Made by a program: the position numbers and the translations under genes. Below are positions 27,993 through 36,411 of a DNA stretch of 64,000 nucleotides, in pieces. Every line of letters begins with the position of its first letter. Within the stretch, counting starts at the first letter, position 1. The notes under the pieces were generated by a model. It was not told the DNA's origin and did no database searches. It was given only the letters and a program-made list of their open reading frames with translations. The DNA lies in assembly GCA_945889005.1 (NCBI GenBank), contig CAMDBI010000012.1, positions 1 through 64,000 on the forward strand, read 5' to 3'. Source of the DNA: Bacteroides fragilis (GTDB lineage: Bacteria > Bacteroidota > Bacteroidia > Bacteroidales > DTGW01).

Positions 27993-29042
27993 ATGAAATC
28001 TTTTCAGATTGCACATAAAACCATATCGGAGCTTAATCCAGCTTTTATAATTGCCGAACTTTCGGCCAATCACGACCATAAATTTGAAATTGCCGAAAAA
28101 ACTATATATGCAGCCAAGGAAGCGGGAGCCGATGCCATAAAACTGCAAACATACACTGCCGATACCATTACTATCGATTGTCGCAACGATTATTTTATGC
28201 TCAAACATGGTACAATATGGGATGGACAAAATTTTCACGACTTATACAAACAAGCATATACTCCTTGGGATTGGCAGCCCCGACTCAAAGAAATTGCTGA
28301 AAGTGTTGGTCTAGTTTGCTTCTCATCGCCATTCGATCCTACATCGGTCGATTTTTTGGAGAGAATGAATGTACCTGCATACAAAGTAGCAAGTTTCGAA
28401 ATCACCGATATACCACTTATCGAATATATTGCATCCAAAGGGAAACCTGTTATAATTTCGACAGGAATTGCATACGAACAGGATATTTGGGATGCAATAG
28501 AGGCATGTAAGCGAGTAGGAAACGAACAGATTATTTTATTGAAATGTACTTCGGCTTATCCTGCTTCGTTTGAAGAAATGAACATAAGTACTATTGACGA
28601 TATGCCTAAAAAGTTTGGCTTTATGGCTGGCTTGTCTGATCATAGCATGGGGCACTCTGTTGCTGTTGCGGCTGTTGCACTTGGTGCAAAGGTTATTGAG
28701 AAGCACTTTATTCTTGACCGCAACATCGGAGGACCCGATGCTTCGTTTTCGATGGAACCTGCCGAATTTAAAACCATGGTGCAGGCCATACGCGATGTCG
28801 AGAAAGCAATGGGAAAGATTACATACGAACTATCGGAAAAAAGCCTAAAAAGCCGCGAATATTCACGTTCGTTGTTTGTAGTAAAAGATATTAAAAAGGG
28901 CGAATCTTTTACTCACGAAAATATTCGTTCTATTAGACCTGGTTATGGTCTGCATCCAAAATATTACAATGAAATATTAGGCAAAAAAGCAAAAAGAGAC
29001 CTAACTTTTGGAACACCATTGAAGCTTGAATTTATTAATTAA
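27993..29042 (+). CDS. pseI: pseudaminic acid synthase
   Basis: The 349-residue NeuB-family enzyme has a TIM-barrel domain (FIIAELSANHDHKFE at the start, GADAIKLQTY, and SDHSMGHSVAVAAVALGAKVIEKHF) and a C-terminal SAF/antifreeze-like domain (about 285-349, RSLFVVKDIKKGE). It condenses the trideoxy sugar with phosphoenolpyruvate to give pseudaminic acid. It is 7 bp from the PseG-PseH gene and closes the pathway block. Confidence 0.92.
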   Translation: MKSFQIAHKTISELNPAFIIAELSANHDHKFEIAEKTIYAAKEAGADAIKLQTYTADTITIDCRNDYFMLKHGTIWDGQNFHDLYKQAYTPWDWQPRLKEIAESVGLVCFSSPFDPTSVDFLERMNVPAYKVASFEITDIPLIEYIASKGKPVIISTGIAYEQDIWDAIEACKRVGNEQIILLKCTSAYPASFEEMNISTIDDMPKKFGFMAGLSDHSMGHSVAVAAVALGAKVIEKHFILDRNIGGPDASFSMEPAEFKTMVQAIRDVEKAMGKITYELSEKSLKSREYSRSLFVVKDIKKGESFTHENIRSIRPGYGLHPKYYNEILGKKAKRDLTFGTPLKLEFIN

Positions 29043-29086
29043 ATATCTAAAAATCAATTAGTATATTTGGTAATTACACATAAACA

Positions 29087-29118
29087 CTTGTAAAAGATTA
29101 AAAAATCATTTATGTTTG
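29087..29118 (+). promoter_or_regulatory. candidate Bacteroidota promoter for the second GT4 gene
   Basis: CTTG at 29087-29090 and TATGTTTG at 29111-29118 are separated by 20 bp. They fit the TTTG and TAnnTTTG elements of Bacteroidota sigma-ABfr promoters, and the ATG at 29136 lies 17 bp further. A second TATATTTG occurs at 29062-29069. They suggest that the last two glycosyltransferase genes can be transcribed separately from the Pse genes. Confidence 0.45.
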
Positions 29119-29135
29119 TGTTTTAGCATGTTTTA

Positions 29136-30410
29136 ATGAAAGTAACTTTAGTCAATACTGCATCTGATGGTGGTGGAGCTGCAATAGCTTCTAAGCGTAT
29201 ATTGTATGCTCTTAGTAAAACGAGTATTGATGTAAAGCTCATGGTTCGCGAAGGGCACAAAACGCATGCAGCCATTGTTATTTTGAACGATAAATTCGTC
29301 AAACGTCTTTTTTCTAATATTTTCCGTTTTTTTCACAGGGTCTACGAAAAATTTTTCATTCAGAAAAATATTTTCAAATTGGCTTTTTCAATCAATAATG
29401 GAGGGAAAAGTTTGTCCAGAAATTTTCTCATAAAACAGTCCGATATTGTTCATATCAATTCTATTACCGAAAATTTTATTTCTCTTAAAGAACTCAATAA
29501 TATTCTCGATCTGGAGACTCCAATTGTATGGACCCTTCACGATATGTGGGCGTTTACCGGAGGTTGTCACTATTCCGGAAATTGCGAACGATTTAAGGAA
29601 ATTTGCAATTATTGCCCATATTTGAGGAACCCTAATAAACACGATTTGTCGTCTCGTATTTTTGATAAAAAAAATGAGATATATAAGAAAAGGGAAATAA
29701 CAGTTGTTACATGTAGTAATTGGCTCAAAGAGCAAGCTTTAGAGAGTGCGTTGTTTTCGCATTTTAACATAGTAAATATACCCAATCCGATAAATACAGA
29801 TAAGTATCGACCAGTCGATCGTAAAGATGCACGTAACCGGCTTATGTTGCCTCAAGACAAACAATTGGTTTTGTTTGGAGCTGCCAATATTGAAGATTCT
29901 CGTAAAGGATTGTCGCATTTGATCGATGGGCTTAAATATCTGTACGAAAATAAACCGATGACCGCCAACGATATGGAATTGGTCGTGTTTGGTAAATGCC
30001 ATCATAACTTGAAAGCGTTGTTGCCCTACGACGTTATTTCGATGAATTACATCAGCGATCAAAATACTCTGATAGAGTTATATTCGGCTGTCGATTTGTT
30101 TGTATTGCCTTCGCTCGAAGACAACCTGCCCAATACCATAATGGAATCGATGGCATGCGGAACGCCGGTAGTTGCATATAATACTGGGGGCATCCCCGAA
30201 ATGATCGACCACCAAGTCAATGGATTTTTGGCTGAGTACAAATCGTCGGTCGATATTGCCGAAGGTATTTATTGGGTGTTGTATCAGTCCGAAATTGAGC
30301 AATTGCGCGAAAATGCCCGAAAGAAAGTGTTGGACAATTATCAGGAATCGATTATCTCGAAAAAATATATCGATCTTTATCAATCGCTCCTAAATACCGA
30401 AAAAGCTTGA
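29136..30410 (+). CDS. family 4 glycosyltransferase (GT-B), paralogue of the 18563-19834 enzyme
   Basis: The 424-residue GT-B enzyme opens MKVTLVNTASDGGGAAIASKRI and carries a cysteine-rich insert (TGGCHYSGNCERF) and the GT4 donor motif ESMACGTPVVAYNTGG. The N-terminal GGAAIA loop and cysteine insert align with the GT4 gene at 18563-19834. It probably adds a hexose during glycan assembly. The last codon overlaps the TTG start of the following GT2 gene. Confidence 0.93.
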   Translation: MKVTLVNTASDGGGAAIASKRILYALSKTSIDVKLMVREGHKTHAAIVILNDKFVKRLFSNIFRFFHRVYEKFFIQKNIFKLAFSINNGGKSLSRNFLIKQSDIVHINSITENFISLKELNNILDLETPIVWTLHDMWAFTGGCHYSGNCERFKEICNYCPYLRNPNKHDLSSRIFDKKNEIYKKREITVVTCSNWLKEQALESALFSHFNIVNIPNPINTDKYRPVDRKDARNRLMLPQDKQLVLFGAANIEDSRKGLSHLIDGLKYLYENKPMTANDMELVVFGKCHHNLKALLPYDVISMNYISDQNTLIELYSAVDLFVLPSLEDNLPNTIMESMACGTPVVAYNTGGIPEMIDHQVNGFLAEYKSSVDIAEGIYWVLYQSEIEQLRENARKKVLDNYQESIISKKYIDLYQSLLNTEKA

Positions 30411-31150
30411 ACCCGAAGGTTTCCATTATAACCATTGTTTATAACGGCGAAGGGCTTATAGAACGCACTATTAAGAGTGTAATAAGCCAAACATACAGCA
30501 ATATCGATTATATTATTGTCGATGGAGCATCGACCGACAAAACTTTGGATGTAGTAAAAAAATATGGAAAAGATATTTCCTTTTGGATCAGCGAACCCGA
30601 CAAGGGCTTGTACGATGCTATGAACAAAGGATTGAAACTAGCAACCGGAGATTATGTGTGGTTTCTCAATGCAGGCGATACCATATTTGACTCATCGACT
30701 ACCGAAAATGTTTTTACAAAATTCCCTCATAGCGAAATTTATTATGGCGAAACACTTATTGTCGATCTCAATGGCGATACAATAGGCAATCGAAGACTGA
30801 AAGCTCCCGAAAGACTTACGTGGAAAAGTTTCAGAAATGGCATGGTGGTTTGTCACCAATCGATAATTATTGACAAAAGGATTACAGAACACTATAACTT
30901 AGGTATAAAAGTTGCCTCAGATTTCGATTGGGTGCTCAAAGCACTTAAAAAGGCAAAAACGATAACAAACACCCATCAGTATATAAGTAGATTTCTCGAT
31001 GGAGGAATAAACAAGCAAAAGATTCCACAAGGACTAAAAGAACGTTTCTTGATCATGTGCCAACATTATGGAGTTTTTACTTCCATTGCATTCCATATTC
31101 CTATTGGCATCAAATTTTTTTGGTATTGGGCAAAAAACAAAAGATTCTAA
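30407..31150 (+). CDS. family 2 glycosyltransferase (GT-A)
   Basis: The 247-residue enzyme has the GT2 pattern: SIITIVYNGEGLIERTIKSV, the nucleotide-binding IDYIIVDGASTDKT, and an acidic-motif region FLNAGD. It resembles WcaA/colanic-acid-type transferases (PDKGLYDAMNKGLKLATGDYV). The start is TTG, overlapping the stop of the GT4 gene (TTGA). A bidirectional terminator 19 bp after the stop closes the glycan locus on this side. Confidence 0.92.
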   Translation: MNPKVSIITIVYNGEGLIERTIKSVISQTYSNIDYIIVDGASTDKTLDVVKKYGKDISFWISEPDKGLYDAMNKGLKLATGDYVWFLNAGDTIFDSSTTENVFTKFPHSEIYYGETLIVDLNGDTIGNRRLKAPERLTWKSFRNGMVVCHQSIIIDKRITEHYNLGIKVASDFDWVLKALKKAKTITNTHQYISRFLDGGINKQKIPQGLKERFLIMCQHYGVFTSIAFHIPIGIKFFWYWAKNKRF

Positions 31151-31168
31151 AAAATGAGCAAAAAAAAA

Positions 31169-31197
31169 GGAACACCTAAGTGTTCCTTTATTTTTTA
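31169..31197. terminator. bidirectional rho-independent terminator
   Basis: GGAACAC (31169-31175) and GTGTTCC (31180-31186) form a perfect 7-bp stem with a 4-nt loop, extended by A/T pairs. A run of A precedes it and a run of T follows, so it can end both the plus-strand GT2 transcript and the minus-strand lipoprotein transcript. Confidence 0.85.
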
Positions 31198-31212
31198 GCC
31201 TTCTGTCTAAAA

Positions 31213-31425
31213 TTACTTAACTTCAGCAGCTTTAGCAGCGCTATCTGCTTGAGCAGCTGCAGCTATTGAATCAGCAACTCTTTGAGCTTCTGCAGCAGCA
31301 GCAGCGATAGAGTCAGCTGTTTTAGTAGAATCGGCAATTCTTTGTGCTTCAACTTGTTCAGCACTAGGACCACATGCAGTGATAAATAAACCTGCAATAA
31401 CTGATAACAATAATAACTTTTTCAT
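31213..31425 (-). CDS. small alanine-rich lipoprotein
   Basis: The 70-residue protein has a lipoprotein signal peptide with lipobox LFITAC (acylated cysteine at residue 18). The mature part is one helix built from two imperfect copies of an AEAQRVADSIAAAA-like segment (QRIADSTKTADS, QRVADSIAAAAQ). The family is unknown; small coiled helical lipoproteins of this kind may act structurally like Lpp. A candidate promoter (31451-31484) and a terminator on the other side make it a single-gene transcript, perhaps highly expressed. Confidence 0.8.
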   Translation of the reverse strand: MKKLLLLSVIAGLFITACGPSAEQVEAQRIADSTKTADSIAAAAAEAQRVADSIAAAAQADSAAKAAEVK

Positions 31426-31450
31426 TTGCGTTTAAGAATTAATTGTGATG

Positions 31451-31484
31451 CAAAAATAATTTACTTTTTTTATGGTTGTACAAA
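31451..31484 (-). promoter_or_regulatory. candidate promoter of the small lipoprotein gene
   Basis: On the minus strand TTTG (31484-31481) is followed after 22 bp by TATTTTTG (31458-31451), 25 bp before the ATG. The spacer is slightly longer than the usual 19-21 bp, so this is a moderate match to the Bacteroidota consensus. Confidence 0.4.
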
Positions 31485-31576
31485 TTTTCAATTTTTTTTT
31501 TACCTAAACAAATGTTTTTGCAGTTTTTATTTGCTTTGCCTTCAAAAAAAACTGATAATATCAGGTTTTAAAGGGT

Positions 31577-32299
31577 TTACAAGAGACAAAAATTTTTTAG
31601 CTCTCGGTTCAATTCCAATGCATTTGGCATAAACTCAACTAGCTTGTCCCAGAACTTTTTGCTGTGGTTTTTGTGTATGGTGTGGGTCAATTCGTGCATA
31701 ATCACGTAGTTGCATAGTTCATTGCTTAAATAAATAAGTCTATAATTGAGATTTATATTGTTTCGGTACGAACAACTTCCCCAACGTGTTCGTGGGCTGC
31801 CAATTTTTATGTTTTGAATCGTAAAGTTGTAATATTGAGCCAATTGTTCTGTTTTTGCAGTTAAAATAACTTTTGCTTCTTTTACAGATGCTTTTTTAAT
31901 GAGCTCTTCGATCTTCTTTTTGACGACCAAATTTTCAATATTTGCTTCAACGGGGTACTCAACTATTATTTTTTCTTCGAGGTATACGATTCGATATTTG
32001 TCTATAAACTGAGGTTTAATATAAATAGTTCTTCCCAGCGTATTTATCTCGGTATTGTTAGTGATAAGTGGTTTTTTATTTTCGAGTGCACTAATTCGCT
32101 CTAGACCTTTTTTGACCCAATCGATTTTGCTGATTAAGAATTTTTCGCCATCGGAATAGTTTGCCCAATATGGAATAGTAACATTGATCGACTTCTGACG
32201 TCGCATAACTATCGAAATACGTTTTACTCCGGTTTTTTTTCGAATAAATACCTGCCCAATGCTTGGAATGTTTAATTCCTTCTCACTTACAACCCTCAT
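31577..32299 (-). CDS. YgjP-type (DUF45) metallopeptidase
   Basis: The 240-residue protein carries the zinc motif HELTHTIHKNHSKKFW near residue 205 (HExxH plus a third histidine) and the upstream family hallmark SPRTRWGSCSYRNNINLNYRLI. Both identify the YgjP/DUF45 family of gluzincin-like peptidases; substrates are unknown. It is 27 bp downstream of the deoxynucleoside kinase gene on the same strand. Confidence 0.9.
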   Translation of the reverse strand: MRVVSEKELNIPSIGQVFIRKKTGVKRISIVMRRQKSINVTIPYWANYSDGEKFLISKIDWVKKGLERISALENKKPLITNNTEINTLGRTIYIKPQFIDKYRIVYLEEKIIVEYPVEANIENLVVKKKIEELIKKASVKEAKVILTAKTEQLAQYYNFTIQNIKIGSPRTRWGSCSYRNNINLNYRLIYLSNELCNYVIMHELTHTIHKNHSKKFWDKLVEFMPNALELNRELKNFCLL

Positions 32300-32326
32300 G
32301 AAACATAATTAATAAAGCACGTTGCC

Positions 32327-32977
32327 TTAAAATAAACCGTTAATTTGAGCATTGATTTTATCGAGCACATAACTGAGGTGCTCGGGATTGTCGACAAAAT
32401 TGTAGTGATCGACATCAATCACTAGGATCTTACCCATGTTGTACGATTCGGCCCATGCTTCGTAGCGTTCGTTGAGGCGTTGGAGGTAGTCGAGTCTAAT
32501 GGTATTCTCGAATTTGCGGCCACGGCGTTGAATCTGGTTTACCAATGTGGGAACTGTAGTTCTGAGGTAAATCAATAAATCTGGAGCTTCGATGAGCGAA
32601 GTCATAAGTTCGAAAATGCTCTTGTAGGTTTCGAAATCGCGACTCGACATGAGCCCCATGGTATGGAGGTTTGGTGCAAAAATTGAAGCGTCTTCGTATA
32701 TGGTACGGTCTTGTACAACGTTAATATTCGATTTGCGAATGTCGACTACTTGTTGGAAGCGGTTTTTCAAGAAGAATATTTGTAGGTTGAACGACCAGCG
32801 TTGCATATCTTCGTAGAAATCGACCAAATAGGGGTTGTCGTCGATATTTTCGAAATGTGGAGTCCAATTGTATTGTTTGGCCAATAATTCGGTAAGGGTG
32901 GTTTTACCTGAGCCGATATTGCCAGCAATGGCAATGTGCATTGCTTTTGTGTTTATACGAGGTTTAGCTTTAGACAT
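32327..32977 (-). CDS. deoxynucleoside kinase
   Basis: The 216-residue kinase has P-loop GNIGSGKTT (residues 19-27), the catalytic DRTIYEDASIFAPN motif and the LID-region RRGRKFE arginines of the dNK/dCK/dGK family. It phosphorylates deoxynucleosides (often deoxyadenosine or deoxyguanosine in Bacteroidota) for salvage. The start used gives a 12-residue leader; M13 (MHIAIAGNIG) is the likely alternative. The GH3 gene lies 19 bp upstream. Confidence 0.92.
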   Translation of the reverse strand: MSKAKPRINTKAMHIAIAGNIGSGKTTLTELLAKQYNWTPHFENIDDNPYLVDFYEDMQRWSFNLQIFFLKNRFQQVVDIRKSNINVVQDRTIYEDASIFAPNLHTMGLMSSRDFETYKSIFELMTSLIEAPDLLIYLRTTVPTLVNQIQRRGRKFENTIRLDYLQRLNERYEAWAESYNMGKILVIDVDHYNFVDNPEHLSYVLDKINAQINGLF

Positions 32978-32996
32978 GATAAAGATTTTGCTAAAA

Positions 32997-34514
32997 TTAT
33001 AAACTTTTTTCTATTTCGAGCAACTCATCGACATATTTCCTGTTATTTGATAGTCGGGGCATTTTATTTTGCCCGCCCAGTTTTCCATGTATTTCGAACC
33101 ATTTGTAGAAAGCCCCTTTTTTCAAAATTTTAACGATTGGGGCATCGAGGGTAATGTTTTTGTATCGTTTGGCCTCATAGTCCGAATTGAGCGACATAAG
33201 TGCATGGTCGAGCAGGTTTATAAAATACTCAATATCGTTGGGTTCATGATCATACTCAATGAGCCATTGATGGCAACCTTTTGTTTTATCGGTCATATAC
33301 ACTGGAGCTGCTGTGTATTCGAGTATTTGTGCTCCGGATTTATGACAGGCAACTTGTAGCGCTTTTTCGGCATTGTCTATAATTAGTTCTTCGCCAAAGG
33401 CATTGATATAATGCTTGGTACGACCCGAAATAATTATTTTATGTGGGAAAATACTGGTAAAAACGATTGTATCGCCAATCAAATAGCGCCATAAACCGCC
33501 ATTAGTTGTAATTACAATTGCATAGTTCCGACCAATTTCTACTTCGCCTATATGATAGGTTCGCGGATGATCGTTAGAAAGCTCTTCTATGGGTATAAAT
33601 TCGTAAAAAATACCATAGTCGAGCATGAGTAGCATATCTGGCGAATGAGGGTCGTCTTGTATGGCAAAAAAGCCCTCGGAGGCATTATATGTTTCCATGT
33701 AACGCATGGAGTCCGATGGAATTATTTTTTTAAACTGTTCTTTATAGGGCAAAAAGCTTATTCCACCATGAATAAACAGTTCCAAATTGGGCCATACTTC
33801 TAGCAAATTGCTTTTTCCTGTTTTCTCTAAAATATATTTGATCATTACCATGTTCCACGAGGGTACACCTGCCAAACTGGTTACGTTTTCGGCCAATGCT
33901 TCGTTGGTAAGTTTCTCGAGCTTTTCTTCCCACTGAGGAATAAGGGCCACTTCGGCACTCGGTGTACGAATAAAATTGGCCCAAAAGGGTAAATTTTGAA
34001 TAAGTATGGCCGATAAGTCACCGTAATATGATTGGTTGTTGTAATTGTCTATTTGGTGACTGCCTCCCAATGTGAGTGTTTTGCCATCGAAAATTTCTGT
34101 TTCCTGGTGGTTGTGACAATAAATGGCCAAAACATCTTTGCCACCTCGAAAATGACATTCCTCGAGCGATTCGATGCTTACAGGTATAAATTTGCTTTTG
34201 TCGTTGGTGGTTCCCGACGATTTGGCAAACCATTTGATGTCGGTTGGCCACAAAATATTTTGTTCGCCATTGCGAATTCGATCAATATATGGTTTTATAT
34301 CGTCGTAACTCTGAATGGGCAGACGATCTCGAAACTGATCGATGGTATTGATGCTCGAAAAGTCGTATTTTAAACCCCATTCGGTTTGTCGCGATTTGGT
34401 AATGAGCTTAAAAAGCTGCTCTTGCTGTATGTCGAACGGATAGAGTGGATATAACTCGAGCTGGTGATAGCGTTTTATATTGATCCACTTAATGATTGAA
34501 CTGAATATGGGCAT
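32997..34514 (-). CDS. GH3 auxin-responsive-promoter family acyl-amido synthetase
   Basis: The 505-residue protein belongs to the GH3 family of adenylate-forming enzymes. It has the ATP-binding AKSSGTTNDKSKFIP stretch near residue 112, a central MRYMETYNASEGFFAIQDD and a late LIGDTIVFTS. Plant GH3 enzymes join amino acids to carboxylic acids. The bacterial homologues are common in Bacteroidota but uncharacterised. Directly upstream is the ORF-less heptamer hairpin (34544-34702). Confidence 0.92.
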   Translation of the reverse strand: MPIFSSIIKWINIKRYHQLELYPLYPFDIQQEQLFKLITKSRQTEWGLKYDFSSINTIDQFRDRLPIQSYDDIKPYIDRIRNGEQNILWPTDIKWFAKSSGTTNDKSKFIPVSIESLEECHFRGGKDVLAIYCHNHQETEIFDGKTLTLGGSHQIDNYNNQSYYGDLSAILIQNLPFWANFIRTPSAEVALIPQWEEKLEKLTNEALAENVTSLAGVPSWNMVMIKYILEKTGKSNLLEVWPNLELFIHGGISFLPYKEQFKKIIPSDSMRYMETYNASEGFFAIQDDPHSPDMLLMLDYGIFYEFIPIEELSNDHPRTYHIGEVEIGRNYAIVITTNGGLWRYLIGDTIVFTSIFPHKIIISGRTKHYINAFGEELIIDNAEKALQVACHKSGAQILEYTAAPVYMTDKTKGCHQWLIEYDHEPNDIEYFINLLDHALMSLNSDYEAKRYKNITLDAPIVKILKKGAFYKWFEIHGKLGGQNKMPRLSNNRKYVDELLEIEKSL

Positions 34515-34520
34515 AAAAAT

Positions 34521-34702
34521 AATGACTAATTACTAATGAAAATCGTGAACTGTGAACCGTGAACTGTGAACCGTGAACCATGAACCGTGAATCGTGAACC
34601 GTGAATCGTGAACCGTGTACCGTAAACAGTGAACAGTGAAATTTCTACGAGCCACGTGTTACGGTTCACGAGCCACTGTCCACTATCCACTATCCACAAG
34701 TC
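34521..34702. repeat. heptamer arrays forming a giant ORF-less hairpin
   Basis: The whole gap between the TonB-like and GH3 genes is repeats. Three AATGACT-type heptamers (34521-34541) precede fourteen GTGAAC-type heptamers in a row (34544-34641). A 5-nt spacer follows, then eight heptamers in the opposite orientation (34647-34702; ACGGTTC, ACTGTCC and ACTATCC among them). The arms are complementary, with TCGTGA/TCACGA at the outer ends. The unit is the same as in the arrays around the four-helix-bundle gene, but here nothing is enclosed. Confidence 0.95.
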
Positions 34703-34707
34703 ACGAA

Positions 34708-35436
34708 TTATTGCGCTACAAAAACATACGTTAATACTCCTTGCTGTCGCGAAGGGGCTTTGTTGTTGGTGTTGAATCGTGTACGTTTTGCATACGACAA
34801 TGCTGTTGATTGCAAACAATCGTTATCTTGACTGTTCGATTTATCTATTGTTGCATCTATTACAGTTCCATCGGGAGCTACAGTTATTTCGATCACTATT
34901 TTGCCCATTCCCTGGCATTTGTATACTGGTATGGGTAAATATACATGTTTACGGCCTTCCAAATCGTAATAAATGTTTGTGGGCCCTTTGTAAATGCCTG
35001 GTTTGTCGTTTACTGGTTCGGGTTTCACATTCATGTTAGCTTCAGAGGGTTTACTATCGTCGATTTGGCTTGTTTTTATTTCGTTTTCCGGAGCTTTAGG
35101 ACGACCAGCATTGAGTTGATCTTGTAGTTGTTGCATGTATTTTTCGGTGCTGATTTCGTCTTTTACTTTTTCATTGATATTTACCCCAATATTTCGTCGT
35201 TCATTGGCTATCATTTCGTTGATTTGTTGCTCGAGTATTTTTTTCTGTTCCTCCAATTTTTGGGCTTCTTCTTCGAGAGGGGCTTTTTGATCAATTTCAG
35301 GTTTTTCAAATTCGAATTCAATGCGCGTCGATTCTTTCATGCCTTGAATTTTTGAAAACATAAAAACAATAGCTATAAGTAAATGAATTACAATTGCAAG
35401 CAATAAAATATTTATATTTTTAGAATGAAAAGTCAT
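34708..35436 (-). CDS. TonB-like energy transducer / TonB C-terminal domain protein
   Basis: The 242-residue protein has an N-terminal membrane anchor (about 9-27), an acidic coiled-coil region (48-80) and a proline/charged linker. The C-terminal TonB-family domain (about 170-242) contains GKIVIEITVAPDGTVIDATI and ends RQQGVLTYVFVAQ. Such proteins link the proton-motive force to outer-membrane receptors; it could also be a structural paralogue. The stop codon is 5 bp from the heptamer arrays. It is 48 bp downstream of the SUI1 gene. Confidence 0.85.
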   Translation of the reverse strand: MTFHSKNINILLLAIVIHLLIAIVFMFSKIQGMKESTRIEFEFEKPEIDQKAPLEEEAQKLEEQKKILEQQINEMIANERRNIGVNINEKVKDEISTEKYMQQLQDQLNAGRPKAPENEIKTSQIDDSKPSEANMNVKPEPVNDKPGIYKGPTNIYYDLEGRKHVYLPIPVYKCQGMGKIVIEITVAPDGTVIDATIDKSNSQDNDCLQSTALSYAKRTRFNTNNKAPSRQQGVLTYVFVAQ

Positions 35437-35484
35437 ATATACGAATACAGGTTGAGTTTTATAATAATGGGTATATGTGCAAGC

Positions 35485-35829
35485 TTAACCGCCTGCTTTC
35501 TTTGTTTTATAGCCTTCTGTTAAAAGCAATTGCATTATTTTATCGCGAAAATCGCCTTGAATTAAAATTTCACCATCTTTAACGGTACCTCCAACACCGC
35601 ACTTGGTTTTTATCATTTTTCCCAAGGCTTCCAAATCGTTTTTGGAACCAACAAACCCAGTAATCAGCGACACCATTTTGCCAGCACGCTGTTTTTTGTC
35701 GAGCATCACTTTCAGATTTTGTTGGTTTTTGGGCAAAGTATCAGCTTCCGAAATATTTTCGGTTTCATATTTAAAATCTGGATTGGTAGAATATACAATA
35801 TTAACCCTGTCTTTTAATTTATTAGACAT
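35485..35829 (-). CDS. SUI1/eIF1-like translation factor (YciH family)
   Basis: The 114-residue protein has the SUI1 fold. Diagnostic stretches are the basic [41 protein letters not shown] (read as two parts) and a final [13 protein letters not shown]. Homologues bind the small ribosomal subunit and may influence start-codon selection. It lies between the CvpA and TonB-like genes on the same strand, 6 bp from CvpA. Confidence 0.93.
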   Translation of the reverse strand: MSNKLKDRVNIVYSTNPDFKYETENISEADTLPKNQQNLKVMLDKKQRAGKMVSLITGFVGSKNDLEALGKMIKTKCGVGGTVKDGEILIQGDFRDKIMQLLLTEGYKTKKAGG

Positions 35830-35835
35830 ATTATT

Positions 35836-36348
35836 TTATTTTTTATTGTCGGTTCTATTATTGGTTGATGCTTCTAAATATGGGCAAATAGCAGGTATAA
35901 TAGATGCGACCGGCATGTATAACATAGAATTATGCATGTCGTCTTTATTTGGAAACGATTTTACTTTGCCAAAGAACGATAGGGCCAAGGTTATTATACT
36001 TAGTATTATAAGAGTTTTTGCTATAGAAAAAACCAATCCAAATATTTTATTTAAGTTGCCAAGTTCGGCATCTTCGAATGTTTTTTCGATGGCACGTCCG
36101 ACAATACCTACAGTAACAAGTACTAAAATAAAAATGGTAATAACCGAAAAAATTTTAGAAAAACCGATGCTCCACGAGAAACTATCGACGAGCCAAGGTG
36201 CAAGATTTTTGGTGAGTGTAATTGCAAGGTAAATGCCTAGTATTAATGCTGTAATAGAAGTTACCTGCGATACAATGCCTTTCTTGTATCCACTTATAGC
36301 GCTTATTATGAGCAGTATAATTATTATAAAGTCTAAATAATTCATCAA
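35836..36348 (-). CDS. CvpA family membrane protein
   Basis: The 170-residue protein has four predicted membrane helices and the family opening YLDFIIIILLIISAISGYKKGIVSQV. CvpA proteins are inner-membrane proteins first linked to colicin V production and later to envelope stress; the molecular function is unsettled. It is 6 bp upstream of the SUI1 gene. Confidence 0.9.
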   Translation of the reverse strand: MMNYLDFIIIILLIISAISGYKKGIVSQVTSITALILGIYLAITLTKNLAPWLVDSFSWSIGFSKIFSVITIFILVLVTVGIVGRAIEKTFEDAELGNLNKIFGLVFSIAKTLIILSIITLALSFFGKVKSFPNKDDMHNSMLYMPVASIIPAICPYLEASTNNRTDNKK

Positions 36349-36384
36349 ATTTTTAAGGTAAAAATAATAAAAACAAGGATAAAA

Positions 36385-36411
36385 AATTCTTGAATGAGTA
36401 GTTAAAGAATT
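36385..36411 (-). terminator. weak candidate terminator of the hybrid kinase gene
   Basis: AATTCTT (36385-36391) and AAGAATT (36405-36411) can form a 7-bp stem with a 13-nt loop, followed on the minus strand by a run of T. The stem is mostly A/T and overlaps the stop codon of the kinase gene. Confidence 0.3.

Noticed and set aside
34526-34819. Minus-strand ORF over the heptamer hairpin and the end of the TonB-like gene
   Set aside because: Its sequence is the array read as heptapeptides (FTVHGSR type); it overlaps the well supported TonB-like gene.
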